This document shows positions 26,867-34,820 of a stretch of 64,000 nucleotides of DNA, one piece after another. Below the pieces are notes generated by a model. The model saw nothing but the letters and a program-made list of their open reading frames with translations. It ran no database searches and was not told the origin of the DNA. Positions within the stretch are counted from its first letter, which is position 1. Each line of letters opens with the position of its first letter. The DNA lies in assembly GCA_900472485.1 (NCBI GenBank), contig UCII01000033.1, positions 1-64,000 on the forward strand. Reading direction: 5' to 3'. A program made the position numbers and the translations under genes. The DNA is from Hyphomicrobiales bacterium (GTDB lineage Bacteria; Pseudomonadota; Alphaproteobacteria; Rhizobiales; Rhizobiaceae).

Positions 26867-28351
26867 TCAGGCAGGACGAAGTCTCGGCAGCACTTTGCCG
26901 AGTATGTTTCGAACCTCCGTTTCCGGGCCGGCCGGCCGCCTCATCAACGTCCACAGCAGGAGCGTCGAACCGCAATAGAGCAGGCCGCCAAGCAGGATCA
27001 GGATGGCGAGGTGCGTCACGAGCACGAGCTTGTCGTCCGTGTAGGTAAGATGGCTCGAAGCGAGCGAGACGCCTGCCGCCATGATGGCGACGCTCACGAG
27101 TGCCCGAAGGTTCACCGACAATTGCCTGGCAACGCTGATGCCGGTGAAGCGCCGCACGAGCATCATATTGACGGCGGTACTGAAGAGGCCTGTGAAGACG
27201 CGGCCGGCAATGACCCCCGGCAGACCATAAAGCAGCAGGCCGCCGATCATGATCGGCACGCGCAGGCAGAACATCTGCGTGTCCCGGACGAAGAGCACGC
27301 GCGTCTCGCCTTTGGCCATGCCGAGCGGCTGCACCAGCGAGCCCAGTGTCTGCAGCGCAAAGACAGAGGCCAGCGACTGGATGATGAAAATGACAGGGGC
27401 CCATTTGTCGCCGAGCGCGAGCCTCACCAACGGATCGGCGGTCACGGCAACGCCGATGCCGGCTGGAAGGGCGACGGCGGCAACCAGCGCCTGCACGCGC
27501 TGATAAGCGGCAGCGAGCCTGCCTGGATCGTTGTGAATGCCAGCAAAAGCCGGATAGATGGTCTGGGTAAGGGGCGCGGTCGCCTCCCGCGTCGGCATCA
27601 TGGCGAGGTTGCTGCCGACCGAATAATAGCCGAGCTGGATGCCGCCAAGCATCTTGCCGACAAGCAGATAGTCGAAGCGCCAGTTGAGCGTGCTGACAAT
27701 CTGGCCTGCGGTCAGCCAGGCGGAGAAGGAGAAGAACTCCCGCATATGCTGGAAAGTGATCCTGGGCCGGAACGGCAGCACGAGATAGGAGACGATGACA
27801 TTCGTCGCCTGGCTGATCAGCGTGCCGACGATTAGTGCCCAATAGCTTTGATAGATGACGGCGATCGCAACCGAGGCGACGAAGCCCGCGAACTTCTGCG
27901 AAACGGCGAGCACGAACTCCTGCCAGAAGATCAGATCGCGCTGCAGCATGATGCGCCGCGGATTTGTAAGGCCGCCCATCAGCATGCTGATACCAAGGGC
28001 GAACATGACACCCGTCAGCCTCGGCTCATTGAACAGGGCGGCCGTCGGATAGGCAAAGATCGCAAACAGGATGCAGATCGCCAGCCCGCGTGCGGCATTC
28101 AGCGTCCAGGCAGCACTGAAATGGGATTCATCCGGTGCATCGTGGCGGATCAGCGCCTCGGAAAGGGAAAGCTCGGTAACGGTCGTGACGATCATGAGGA
28201 TCGTCATGCCCAAAGCAACCACGCCGAAGTCGGCGGGCGCCAGATAGCGGGCCAGTACGAAGGTGCTGAGTGTTGCAAGCCCGTTCACGATGGTTCGAGA
28301 CAGGCTTAACCACATGCTTCCCTTGACGAGCCGTCCCGTGATGCTGCTCAT
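26867..28351 (-). CDS. Polysaccharide/lipopolysaccharide flippase, Wzx/PST type
   Basis: This 494-residue integral membrane protein of the MOP superfamily has about 12-14 hydrophobic segments. Recognisable features are ITGRLVKGSMWLSLSRTIVN at the N-terminus, VLARYLAPADFGVVALGM and PLTQTIYPAFAGIHND. ATG 28351 (MSSITGRL) matches the usual family start; an ATG at 28414 would add 21 basic residues and neither has a clear ribosome site. It would move lipid-linked repeat units across the inner membrane, working with the adjacent pyruvyl transferase. Other polysaccharide genes are not in this window. Confidence 0.85.
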   Translation of the reverse strand: MSSITGRLVKGSMWLSLSRTIVNGLATLSTFVLARYLAPADFGVVALGMTILMIVTTVTELSLSEALIRHDAPDESHFSAAWTLNAARGLAICILFAIFAYPTAALFNEPRLTGVMFALGISMLMGGLTNPRRIMLQRDLIFWQEFVLAVSQKFAGFVASVAIAVIYQSYWALIVGTLISQATNVIVSYLVLPFRPRITFQHMREFFSFSAWLTAGQIVSTLNWRFDYLLVGKMLGGIQLGYYSVGSNLAMMPTREATAPLTQTIYPAFAGIHNDPGRLAAAYQRVQALVAAVALPAGIGVAVTADPLVRLALGDKWAPVIFIIQSLASVFALQTLGSLVQPLGMAKGETRVLFVRDTQMFCLRVPIMIGGLLLYGLPGVIAGRVFTGLFSTAVNMMLVRRFTGISVARQLSVNLRALVSVAIMAAGVSLASSHLTYTDDKLVLVTHLAILILLGGLLYCGSTLLLWTLMRRPAGPETEVRNILGKVLPRLRPA

Positions 28352-28760
28352 GCGATACTGAAGTCCCACTGCGCTATGAGGCGACCTCTTAACCGCACGA
28401 ATATTCCTTGCCATAACAGCGTCTTAACCGCTGGAATGGCTGCACAGGATTATACAGGATCATATGGTCGCTATGGATGGGGCGGACCCCGGCGTATGAG
28501 CGGGAACTAGTTCAGCGAATCCTTAAGTCAACATTTCCAATTCATTTTCACGTCAGTTTTAGTTCATTTTCGCATCATTTTCTTTGCGGTGCAGCATTTG
28601 CCCTTCATAGGACCAAAATTGGTAAGGTTGATGCTGAGAAACGCCCCCTCTGCAGACACGAAGGCTTCGCTTTAGATTGCTCACAGTGCCGGAGGACGCA
28701 AAAGCCCGGGCGATGAGAAACCGCCCGGGCTTCTTGTCTGCGCGTTAAGCCGAAGGGGCT
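28352..28760. other. Intergenic region before the flippase
   Basis: About 400 bp separates the flippase start from the diesterase stop. It holds an AT-rich stretch (28520-28580) that probably contains the flippase promoter, and the terminator hairpin at 28702-28732. I see no gene in it. Confidence 0.4.
28702..28732 (-). terminator. Rho-independent terminator after the glycerophosphodiesterase gene
   Basis: AAGCCCGGGCG and CGCCCGGGCTT form an 11-bp perfect stem with a nine-base loop. On the minus strand the stem is followed by TTTTGCG, about 30 bp after the diesterase stop. Confidence 0.8.
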
Positions 28761-29633
28761 TTATTTGCCGCTTCTGGTCGCGAGCCACCGCTTGAATTCG
28801 ACATTCGTGTCGGTCTGGATGGCGCCGACGCCGGCGTCAACGAGTGCTCCCCATACGCCTTCAGGGTCGCTAAGCGCCCGGCTATCGTTGAAGTCGAGAT
28901 TGTAGGAGACATCGAGCGTATTGATCCAGAGCCGGATATTTTGACGCTCCAGTTCCTCGCGCCCGGCGGCAAGATCGGCAATGTCGGTAAATTTCACTTC
29001 GACCATCGGCGCCTTGAGCGGTTCGATCATTCTGAGGTCTTCGATGAATTTTCCGGGCCGGACAGGAAACATCGGCATATGCGGGATCGAGCCGAACCAA
29101 TCGGCGTCCAGCACCGGGAAACGGCCGCTTTGCGGCGCGACATCCGACTTGATGATGACGTGATCTTCGGCACGCAGCCGCCGCACTGCAGCGATAACCT
29201 GCGGCAGTTCGCGGGGGAATTTCGTGTCGATATTGACGAAGACGCGTCCGCGCGCCTCCTCCAGCGCTTCTTCGAGCGTGGGAACGCGTTCATCCGTCAA
29301 TGCTGCCATCTCTCCGCCTGCGCCGGTGCGCAGTCGGGCCGCGCGGATTGTGGCAAAGCTGCTCGCTCCGACGACACCCCCGGCGGAGGTGGTGCGGTCC
29401 AGCGTCTTGTCGTGAATGACGACGAGATGGCCGTCGGCAGTCGCCTGTGTGTCGATTTCGACGAATTCCACGCCAAGCTCGGCTGCCGCACGGATTGCCG
29501 CCAATGAATTTTCGGGAGCTGCCGACCAAAGCCCACGATGGGCAATCGTCAGAATGTTTGGATTGGACCGGGAGAGGAGGTCGTAAATATCGGCATTGCG
29601 GGTTGAGGGCAAGATGGCGGTCTGGCTATGCAT
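28761..29633 (-). CDS. Glycerophosphodiester phosphodiesterase family protein
   Basis: This 290-residue enzyme is predicted to hydrolyse glycerophosphodiesters to glycerol-3-phosphate and an alcohol. It has ILTIAHRGLWSAAPENSLAA (catalytic His-Arg and Glu-Asn), the metal site FVEIDTQATADGHLVVIHDK, and VFVNIDTKF. No signal peptide is visible from ATG 29633, so it seems cytoplasmic; a longer frame to 29768 starts in non-conserved sequence. It is divergent from a ROK-family regulator, which probably controls it. Confidence 0.88.
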   Translation of the reverse strand: MHSQTAILPSTRNADIYDLLSRSNPNILTIAHRGLWSAAPENSLAAIRAAAELGVEFVEIDTQATADGHLVVIHDKTLDRTTSAGGVVGASSFATIRAARLRTGAGGEMAALTDERVPTLEEALEEARGRVFVNIDTKFPRELPQVIAAVRRLRAEDHVIIKSDVAPQSGRFPVLDADWFGSIPHMPMFPVRPGKFIEDLRMIEPLKAPMVEVKFTDIADLAAGREELERQNIRLWINTLDVSYNLDFNDSRALSDPEGVWGALVDAGVGAIQTDTNVEFKRWLATRSGK

Positions 29634-29869
29634 GAGAAGAGCTTTCGCGAGCTGTCGGTTTTCAGGCGGAATGAGCGGATGCGAGGTTCGATGTCGAATG
29701 TGAGCACCAATGGTTATGGCCGACGCGGTGTATTGGCACCGATCATCGTTATGATTATTAATACACATAAAGTGTAATATTTATGACGAGCAGCCGCGAA
29801 TATGTGGGGTTCGGATTGTGCCCGGATAGGCGAGCGGCTAGTCGGAATGACAGGAGCAGGATTGCAGTC

Positions 29870-30997
29870 ATGGCAGCGCTTGAAAAATCCCCACTGGCAA
29901 GCGAGAACGAGCGCCTCATCCTCGATATTGTCCGCAGCCGCGAGCCGATCCCGCGCGCGACCATTACGGCCCACACGAATTTGACGCAGCAATCCGTGCA
30001 TCGCCTCGTCGAGACGCTGATGGCTCGCGGCTTGCTTCGCGCCGGTGCGCCGTTCAAGGGCGCACGCGGGCAGCCGAGCCCGACGATCGAATTGGAGCGG
30101 CAGGCGGTCTATTCGGTCGGTATTTCCGTCAATACCGATGCCGTGACGCTGTCGCTCGCCGATTTCGGCTGCGACGTCGTCGATCAGGAGGTGTTGAGGG
30201 GCGTGCCCGCCGATCGCAAGGCAACACTGGCAATCCTTGCCGAGAAACTGGGGTCGATCCTGGCGCGCCGTGAAATATCGCGTGCAAATCTCATCGGACT
30301 TGGCTTTGCCATGTCGGGCTTCTTTGTCGGCGATGATCGTCGCTTCAATGCTCCGGAGCCGCTGCGCGACTGGTCTTTAGTCGATCTGCAGCCGGAGCTC
30401 GAGCAAGTGTTCGCATTGCCGGCCTGGTTGGAAAACAACGCAACGACAGGCGCAATCGGTGAGAGCCTGCGCGGTGTGGGGCGCTGGTGCAAGACCTTCG
30501 CATACCTGTCCTTCAATTATGGATTTGGCGGCGGTCTTGTTCTGGAGGGAAGGCCTTATTTGGGCTTCCACGGCAATGCTGGGGAATTCAGCGTCATCTA
30601 CGATCCGGACGAAATGCTGCGCCGGCCAGCTTTGCAATATCTCATCGCCACATTGCGGGAGAGGGGTGTCGAGATAGGCTCCATCGAGGAACTGAAGCAG
30701 AATTTCGACCCTTCCTGGCCCGGCGTCGAGAGCTGGCTTTCCGAGACCATGCCGATGCTCGACCGTCTGATCGCCACGCTTGCCGGGGTGATCGATCCGC
30801 AAGCCATTGTCTTCGGTGGCCAGTTGCCGCCCGAGCTTGGACGAATGATGATCGCGCGCGCCCGCCTACCGTCGCAGCGTCCGCACCGTTATGGCGCCGC
30901 ACCGCCGGGACCGCGGCTGGTTCTCAGCGAAACCAAAGGTGACGCCAGCGCGATCGGCGCGGCTCTGCTGCCGTTGAAGTTCCGGTATTTCTTGTGA
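29870..30997 (+). CDS. ROK-family transcriptional regulator
   Basis: This 375-residue NagC/XylR-type protein has an N-terminal winged helix (ENERLILDIVRSREPIPRAT and LTQQSVHRLVETLMARGLL) and a ROK sugar-binding domain (LIGLGFAMSGFF, PAWLENNATTGAIGESL, SFNYGFGGGLVLEGRPYLGFHGNAGEF, in part). The typical zinc-binding cysteines of ROK kinases are not obvious, consistent with a regulator rather than a kinase. ATG 29870 follows AGGA; the frame upstream to 29783 is not conserved in type. It diverges from the diesterase gene, its likely target. Confidence 0.85.
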   Translation: MAALEKSPLASENERLILDIVRSREPIPRATITAHTNLTQQSVHRLVETLMARGLLRAGAPFKGARGQPSPTIELERQAVYSVGISVNTDAVTLSLADFGCDVVDQEVLRGVPADRKATLAILAEKLGSILARREISRANLIGLGFAMSGFFVGDDRRFNAPEPLRDWSLVDLQPELEQVFALPAWLENNATTGAIGESLRGVGRWCKTFAYLSFNYGFGGGLVLEGRPYLGFHGNAGEFSVIYDPDEMLRRPALQYLIATLRERGVEIGSIEELKQNFDPSWPGVESWLSETMPMLDRLIATLAGVIDPQAIVFGGQLPPELGRMMIARARLPSQRPHRYGAAPPGPRLVLSETKGDASAIGAALLPLKFRYFL

Positions 30998-31013
30998 GCG
31001 TGCCGAGCGCCTG

Positions 31014-31406
31014 TCATGCGGGATTACCGGATGACACCGGTATTTGCCAGCTTTCCGGCAAGTCGGTAAAATAACCCCACGAGGCCCAGGAGAGATCATC
31101 TCTGTTGCTTGGTCGCGTCGCCAGCCGCCATTCCGGGGGATCGGGGAAACCGTGCCAAATCAGCCGCATCAAAAGCATGTCCTCAGCGTCGCACGTCGCA
31201 TAAAATTCGGCATCTAAGCTGCGAAGGTCGCTTGCTTCAATGCCGAATACCGAATGGTCGGCATTGAATATGGAAGCCCAGATAATCGTCTTTGCAGCTC
31301 TCTTCTGAAATCCAGCCAACTGTAAGTCCGCCACCTCGTCGGGGGCATCCCATGGGTCAGCTTCCCAATCGTTCGACGTCGAGTTCATGCGATCCAATTG
31401 CTTCAT
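31014..31406 (-). CDS. Hypothetical protein
   Basis: I do not recognise this 130-residue protein. It is acidic at its start (NDWEADPWDAPDEVADLQLA), rich in Trp (WHGFPDPPEW, LSWASWGYF), and has no signal peptide, membrane segment or known motif. Possible starts are ATG 31406 (MKQLDRMNST), 31388, or further upstream at 31520; none has a clear ribosome site. It converges on the ROK regulator with a 16-bp gap. Composition looks coding, but it could be a narrow lineage-specific gene. Confidence 0.45.
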   Translation of the reverse strand: MKQLDRMNSTSNDWEADPWDAPDEVADLQLAGFQKRAAKTIIWASIFNADHSVFGIEASDLRSLDAEFYATCDAEDMLLMRLIWHGFPDPPEWRLATRPSNRDDLSWASWGYFTDLPESWQIPVSSGNPA

Positions 31407-31663
31407 AAACTGTCCATTCGATCCGCTTCTCGGCCTTGAGAGGCGATAGTCTATGGCGACATGGCGTGGTCTGCCAGCAAAGCTTCTCTCATTGTCGTTC
31501 CCCTGTGCAGATGCCGCCAAATACGCCTGTTGGCAAATGGATCAAATTCATCCAGAGCACGGAAACGGTTGGTCGAGGGGATTTCAGTTCCGCATCATCA
31601 ACGGTTCAGTGCTTTGTCAGAACCGCTTGCTAATGCACGGCCCATATTTTCTGGACGACCGTA

Positions 31664-32281
31664 TTGGCGCGTAAGACTGCAATCATTGTCGGCAACGGAA
31701 AGCTGGAACGCGATATCGCCGGTATCGTGGACGAGGCGCAATTCGTCATGCGTTTCAATGAGCCGGTCCTTTCCGGAGGCATGAGCGGCGAGCGCACTGA
31801 CATGATCATGCTGGCCGCCTCGAGCAAAATCTTGTATCGGCGGCTTTTGGATCCAAATTTCATGGATAACGCCGCGCTCAAGGCCGCAAAGGTCTTCATG
31901 CTGGCCTATCACCCCGATATCATCCGCAAATATCACCCCCGACCCAACATCTTCCAGCGTCTGCAGGGTCGAAAGGCTGACTGGACGATGCAGGCAATCG
32001 AGTTGCTGGGCAGGGCCGGCAAGGAGATCCGCATCATGCCACCGCAGACCTATATGGATGGCTGCGGCGAGCTCGGCATTTCCGGGCGTCACATGCACAA
32101 GGTCTTTCCCAGCACCGGCTTCCTTGGCATCCGTTATGTCCTCGCAAGGTTTCCCGCGTCCGAATGGGACATCAAGCTATGCGGCTTCAGCTGGGAAGGG
32201 TGGAAGCGGCATGATTGGCAGAGCGAGCGCAGCTGGGCCGAAAACAAGATTGCCAATGATCGCGTCAGCCTGATCGCCTGA
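31664..32281 (+). CDS. GT29 (sialyltransferase-like) family protein
   Basis: This 205-residue protein begins at a TTG at 31664, the only start after an in-frame stop at 31631, and reads MARKTAIIVGNGKLERDIAG. The IVGNG start followed by VDEAQFVMRFNEP resembles the CMP-binding sialyl motif L of family 29 glycosyltransferases, and SGRHMHKVFPSTGFLGIRYV resembles motif S. Similar short proteins in rhizobia have been labelled urease-operon accessory proteins, though no urease genes are here. A role in surface glycan or unrelated nucleotide-binding work is open. The neighbouring genes give no operon context. Confidence 0.55.
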   Translation: MARKTAIIVGNGKLERDIAGIVDEAQFVMRFNEPVLSGGMSGERTDMIMLAASSKILYRRLLDPNFMDNAALKAAKVFMLAYHPDIIRKYHPRPNIFQRLQGRKADWTMQAIELLGRAGKEIRIMPPQTYMDGCGELGISGRHMHKVFPSTGFLGIRYVLARFPASEWDIKLCGFSWEGWKRHDWQSERSWAENKIANDRVSLIA

Positions 32282-32317
32282 TCAAACCGGTGTTCTTCAT
32301 GGATAAAGTCTGGCGGC

Positions 32318-33295
32318 TTACTGGCTATTGTCGCTGCCGAGCAGCCCACGAAGCTCCGGCAATTTGTCGTTGACCAGCCAGCCATAATAATTTTCTTCCG
32401 GCAGTTTCTTACTGCCCGAAGCATCCGCCGCTTGCCGCAAAGCAGCCGCACGGCGGCGTGGCTGGCCGACATTGTAAAGCGTCGCGGTCAGGCCGGGATT
32501 GTCGGTGATGTCGAAGCCTTCCGCGCGATAGGCGTCGATGGCATCCTTTACGATGGCGGCGATATAGATCACGCTGCGATCGGGGTCCATGATGTCGCGA
32601 TAGATCGCCTGCGGATCGTCGACGGACAGCTTCGGCAGGCCGCTGGTCGCATGGACGAGATCGGTGACTTCAAGGGCGGTCAAAGGGCTGATCTGTCCAA
32701 GGCCGAAGGTCTGGCCGGCAAAGAAAGGCTGGAAGAAGGCGCGCTGGAACGTCATGTTTTCGTAACCGACGCCGTCGACGACCTTGCCTCGGAAATTCTT
32801 GTCCCAGGTCTCGTCACGGCATTCCCACAATTCGGCGCTGCCGGTGAAGGCATTGCAATGGGCGAATTCCGGCTTCTTCAGGAAGGCCTGGACCGTCACG
32901 TCCTTATAGGCGAACTTGAAATCGGACTGCGAATAGGCGAGCGCCTTGACGTAGTAGGACTTCACCCTGTTGACGATCGTGATATTGTAGGTGTGTTCGC
33001 CGACAAGGGCGCCAACGATGTGGATGGGGTCGATCTGATAGGTCTGCCCGGCCTTCCTGATCGAGGCCATCAGCTCCTTATCGTCGCGAAGCACGCCGAT
33101 GATCTTCTGATATTTCTCGTCGTAGGTAGTGTTGAAGGCCTTAGCCCGTAGTACCGAGGTATTGGGTATGGGCGGCTGAACGCTGTTGCGATTGCCCGGC
33201 GGCACGCGCACGAGCTCACGCGCAGAAACCGCGTTCGTCAATGCAAAGATAAAAAGAAGACCGAGTGCCGGGAGTATCGACAGGCGTGTTCGCAT
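32318..33295 (-). CDS. DUF1402 family periplasmic protein, lysozyme-fold-like
   Basis: This 325-residue protein has a signal peptide (MRTRLSILPALGLLFIFALT, cleavage near VSA-RE). The body matches DUF1402. Several segments recall lytic transglycosylases: HIVGALVGEHTYN with a Glu in the position expected for the catalytic acid, FGLGQISPLTALEV resembling the GLMQI.P.TA motif, and LTATLYNVGQPRRRA resembling the late AYNAG motif. This likeness is my inference. ATG 33295 is chosen because it gives a clean signal peptide; a longer frame runs to 33376. Confidence 0.8.
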   Translation of the reverse strand: MRTRLSILPALGLLFIFALTNAVSARELVRVPPGNRNSVQPPIPNTSVLRAKAFNTTYDEKYQKIIGVLRDDKELMASIRKAGQTYQIDPIHIVGALVGEHTYNITIVNRVKSYYVKALAYSQSDFKFAYKDVTVQAFLKKPEFAHCNAFTGSAELWECRDETWDKNFRGKVVDGVGYENMTFQRAFFQPFFAGQTFGLGQISPLTALEVTDLVHATSGLPKLSVDDPQAIYRDIMDPDRSVIYIAAIVKDAIDAYRAEGFDITDNPGLTATLYNVGQPRRRAAALRQAADASGSKKLPEENYYGWLVNDKLPELRGLLGSDNSQ

Positions 33296-33496
33296 TCGCA
33301 AAGTGGCTTTCCAAAAATATTCCCCTGCGCGGGGACGATCTTGATACGCGATCGCTATCCGAAGGCAAGGGCGCAAGCTTCTTCCGTCTCACGAATCACA
33401 ATAAACTTCGATCAAAGCAGCTCTCGGCTGTAGAGGCATAGGGGATATGGCCGTCCAGGGTTGCGTTCCGTGGTCCGGGCTTTCGAAAGGATGTCG

Positions 33497-33832
33497 ATGC
33501 AACATCTCGTGATCGCAGGGAGCATCTTGCTTGCAGCCGCCCCCGGCGAAGCCTTGCCGACGATGGCGGATGTTCCAGCGCTGGCCAAGGCGGCGGTCGC
33601 GCGGCGCATAGAGGTTCCGCCCTCAGCCATCCATATTCTGGCAGCCAAGCCAAGCGAACGAATGCCGGGCTTCGTCGTTTGCGGCCGTGTCGATACGGGA
33701 ACTATAACTGACGGCGCCGGCGCGGGAGGCGGAGAACGCTTCTTCGTCGTCATTCCCGGCAATTTTGCCATCCTGGACCAGGACGGCAAAGGTCTGGTCG
33801 ACAGCTATTGGGCTGCCAATCACTGCGAGTGA
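33497..33832 (+). CDS. Small secreted hypothetical protein
   Basis: This 111-residue protein has a signal peptide MQHLVIAGSILLAAAPGEA and a mature part of about 90 residues including FVVCGRVDTGT and ERFFVVIPGNFAILDQDGKG, ending SYWAANHCE. Two cysteines could form a disulfide. AAAGG lies six bases before ATG 33497, which is why that start is chosen over ATG 33491. It converges with and overlaps the downstream peptidase gene by 13 bases. No function is recognised. Confidence 0.6.
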   Translation: MQHLVIAGSILLAAAPGEALPTMADVPALAKAAVARRIEVPPSAIHILAAKPSERMPGFVVCGRVDTGTITDGAGAGGGERFFVVIPGNFAILDQDGKGLVDSYWAANHCE

Positions 33833-34494
33833 GACGCCAGTGCCTTGCTGATCATGGCAAGCTCTTCGGGTGTGCGACCGGATTCCAGCCGAACCCAATC
33901 GTTCGGATTATCGGCCGTTTGACGCTTGATGAAAGTGTAGCCCGTTCCGCTCCAGTTTTTAACTGCATCGGTGAGATTGTCGAGGATGAGGTCGCCGTCA
34001 TTCGTGCGCGCCATCAGGACAAGATGTCCCTCGTTATGGGTGTCGAGGACGACCGTCAGCAGCAGGGCAGATCGTGGCCAACCTGCTTCGACGAGCAATT
34101 TCTTCTTTAAGAGAACATAGTCATTGCAGTTGCCGGCACCGTCATCGGGATAGGTCCACCAGTTGATGATGCCGAGCTTGTAGATGCCGTAATGATCGTT
34201 GTCGCCGACACCCTCGATCTCATGATTGACGAGGCTGTTGATCTGCTGCAGCTGCTCCCAGCGGTCATGATCGAGATCCGCGAACTCCACGCTCTTTTGG
34301 TCGGACACGCATTCGGCTGGCTGCGCCTTACAGAAGCTCGTCCAGCCGACGGGCACGCTCGCTTCCGTCACCTCACGCGCAAACCGATGTGCGTGTGCCG
34401 CGGCGGTATTGGCGACGGGTTTTGCGGTTGTCGCTGTCGAAAACAGCAGGCCGGCGACGAAGAGAAAGCTTGCAGCGACGAGAAGTGAACGCAT
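33820..34494 (-). CDS. Transglutaminase-like cysteine peptidase (BTLCP family)
   Basis: This 224-residue secreted protein has a signal peptide (MRSLLVAASFLFVAGLLFST) and the bacterial transglutaminase-like cysteine proteinase triad: Cys in DGAGNCNDYVLLKK, His in HNEGHLVLMART and Asp in LILDNLTDAV. GGAG six bases upstream supports ATG 34494. In other bacteria such peptidases (LapG-like) process surface adhesins; here no adhesin neighbour is seen. Two further cysteines (FCKAQPAEC) may form a disulfide. Confidence 0.85.
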   Translation of the reverse strand: MRSLLVAASFLFVAGLLFSTATTAKPVANTAAAHAHRFAREVTEASVPVGWTSFCKAQPAECVSDQKSVEFADLDHDRWEQLQQINSLVNHEIEGVGDNDHYGIYKLGIINWWTYPDDGAGNCNDYVLLKKKLLVEAGWPRSALLLTVVLDTHNEGHLVLMARTNDGDLILDNLTDAVKNWSGTGYTFIKRQTADNPNDWVRLESGRTPEELAMISKALASHSQ

Positions 34495-34820
34495 ACTCGG
34501 CTCCATGAGTTGGGCTCATGAAATCCGACGCGGTCAAATTTATTCGGAAAAAGATTATTCGCATTTTATCGAACCGGCGTTTTTGACCGGTACGGCAATC
34601 GGGGACGTCCATTCCTGTGCCGAACTTATGATTTCCGATCGTTTACGAAGCGTGCCCATAGCGGGTACGACCTGAATGTCGGCAAAAAAGATATGGAATT
34701 TCATTCACATATCCCACTATCGGAAGAACATCTAGCGTGTTTATGATTTGTTTGTCTTAAATGCGAATCTCCATCGCGGATGGACGATGGAACAGCCACG
34801 GAATTGCTCGGGAGGCCTTT
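34495..34820. other. Intergenic region before the beta-glucosidase
   Basis: This 326-bp divergent spacer holds promoters for the peptidase and glucosidase genes. It is AT-rich around 34530-34570 and 34690-34760. No gene or clear operator is seen. Confidence 0.4.

Noticed and set aside
26828-27835. A 335-residue frame opposite the flippase
   Set aside because: The composition (His, Arg, Gln, Asp rich) is that of an antisense frame to a membrane protein, and the flippase is well supported.
26808-27842. Upstream extension of the pyruvyl-transferase frame
   Set aside because: It would double the protein with sequence overlapping the flippase gene in another frame; the conserved family start is just after 26807.
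28477-28716. A 79-residue plus-strand frame in the flippase-diesterase spacer
   Set aside because: No ribosome site, no conserved pattern, and it runs into a terminator hairpin.
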